Below, piece by piece: positions 22,351 to 22,400 of a DNA stretch of 22,400 nt. A program made the translations under genes and the position numbers. The DNA comes from an uncultured Oscillospiraceae bacterium. GTDB taxonomy: Bacteria > Bacillota > Clostridia > Oscillospirales > Acutalibacteraceae. How positions within the stretch are numbered: the first letter of the stretch is position 1; each line of letters starts with the position of its first letter. The stretch lies in the NCBI GenBank assembly GCA_900543395.1, contig UQQT01000037.1:1-22400 (forward strand), in the 5' to 3' direction. Below the pieces are notes generated by a model that searched no databases, had not been told where the DNA came from, and saw only the letters and a list, made by a program, of their open reading frames with translations.

Positions 22351-22395
22351 CTCGCTGCGGTACTTTTGTACAGCGACGCTCGAAAGAAAACGAAA
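22339..22395. repeat. Imperfect palindrome at the window end
   Basis: The centre is GTAC-TTTT-GTAC (22360-22371), extended by TCGCT/AGCGA with a GCG bulge. A longer arm pairs TTTCGTTTTTTTC (22339-22351) with GAAAGAAAACGAAA (22382-22395) after a 5-base bulge. No T-run follows on either strand at the outer end, so its role is unclear. Confidence 0.5.
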
Positions 22396-22400
22396 TTCAG

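Overview
The window reads as a chromosomal segment of an anaerobic Firmicute, most likely a gut or rumen Clostridium relative of the Oscillospiraceae/Ruminococcaceae type. The evidence is a valine T-box leader in front of valS, the Firmicute gene order glmU-pth-mfd, sigma-A-like promoters (TTGACx-N17-TATAAT), purine-rich ribosome binding sites, a secreted protein with a dockerin module, and Thr-rich ETTTK-type extracellular linkers. This placement is inference; there is no rRNA or other marker gene to confirm it.

Layout. Positions 1-71 hold the end of an unidentified gene, closed by a terminator. A strong promoter then drives an MreB-like actin gene followed by the recD2 helicase gene. A bidirectional terminator separates recD2 from a convergent small DUF4234-like membrane protein gene. 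The 438-base gap 4091-4528 holds divergent promoters and a complete T-box riboswitch upstream of valS. After a terminator come folC and, from a promoter overlapping the folC stop, a zinc-ribbon membrane protein with a Q/N/Y-rich linker. Two Xre-type regulator genes lie on the minus strand (9178-9893). The 436-base gap 9894-10329 contains, on the minus strand, a GC-richer structured leader ending in a terminator-like hairpin just before the first regulator's RBS, then AT-rich DNA with no recognisable gene, then the promoter of pncB. pncB is followed by a membrane protein with a degenerate PP2C-like domain, then glmU, pth and mfd. The right end has a secreted dockerin protein and a GPH/MelB-type sugar-cation symporter, each followed by a terminator, and an imperfect palindrome at the window edge.

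Most of the window is housekeeping: cell shape (mreB), DNA repair (recD2, mfd), translation (valS, pth), folate (folC), NAD salvage (pncB) and cell-wall precursor supply (glmU). The less ordinary parts are the putative attenuated leader of the Xre gene pair, the membrane-anchored PP2C-like pseudophosphatase with a mucin-like tail, the zinc-ribbon/Q-N-Y-rich membrane protein, and the dockerin protein with no recognised catalytic domain. No mobile element, CRISPR array, tRNA or rRNA was seen, and no multi-gene defence or biosynthetic system is evident. The best candidate for something undescribed is the minus-strand leader RNA at about 9911-10080.
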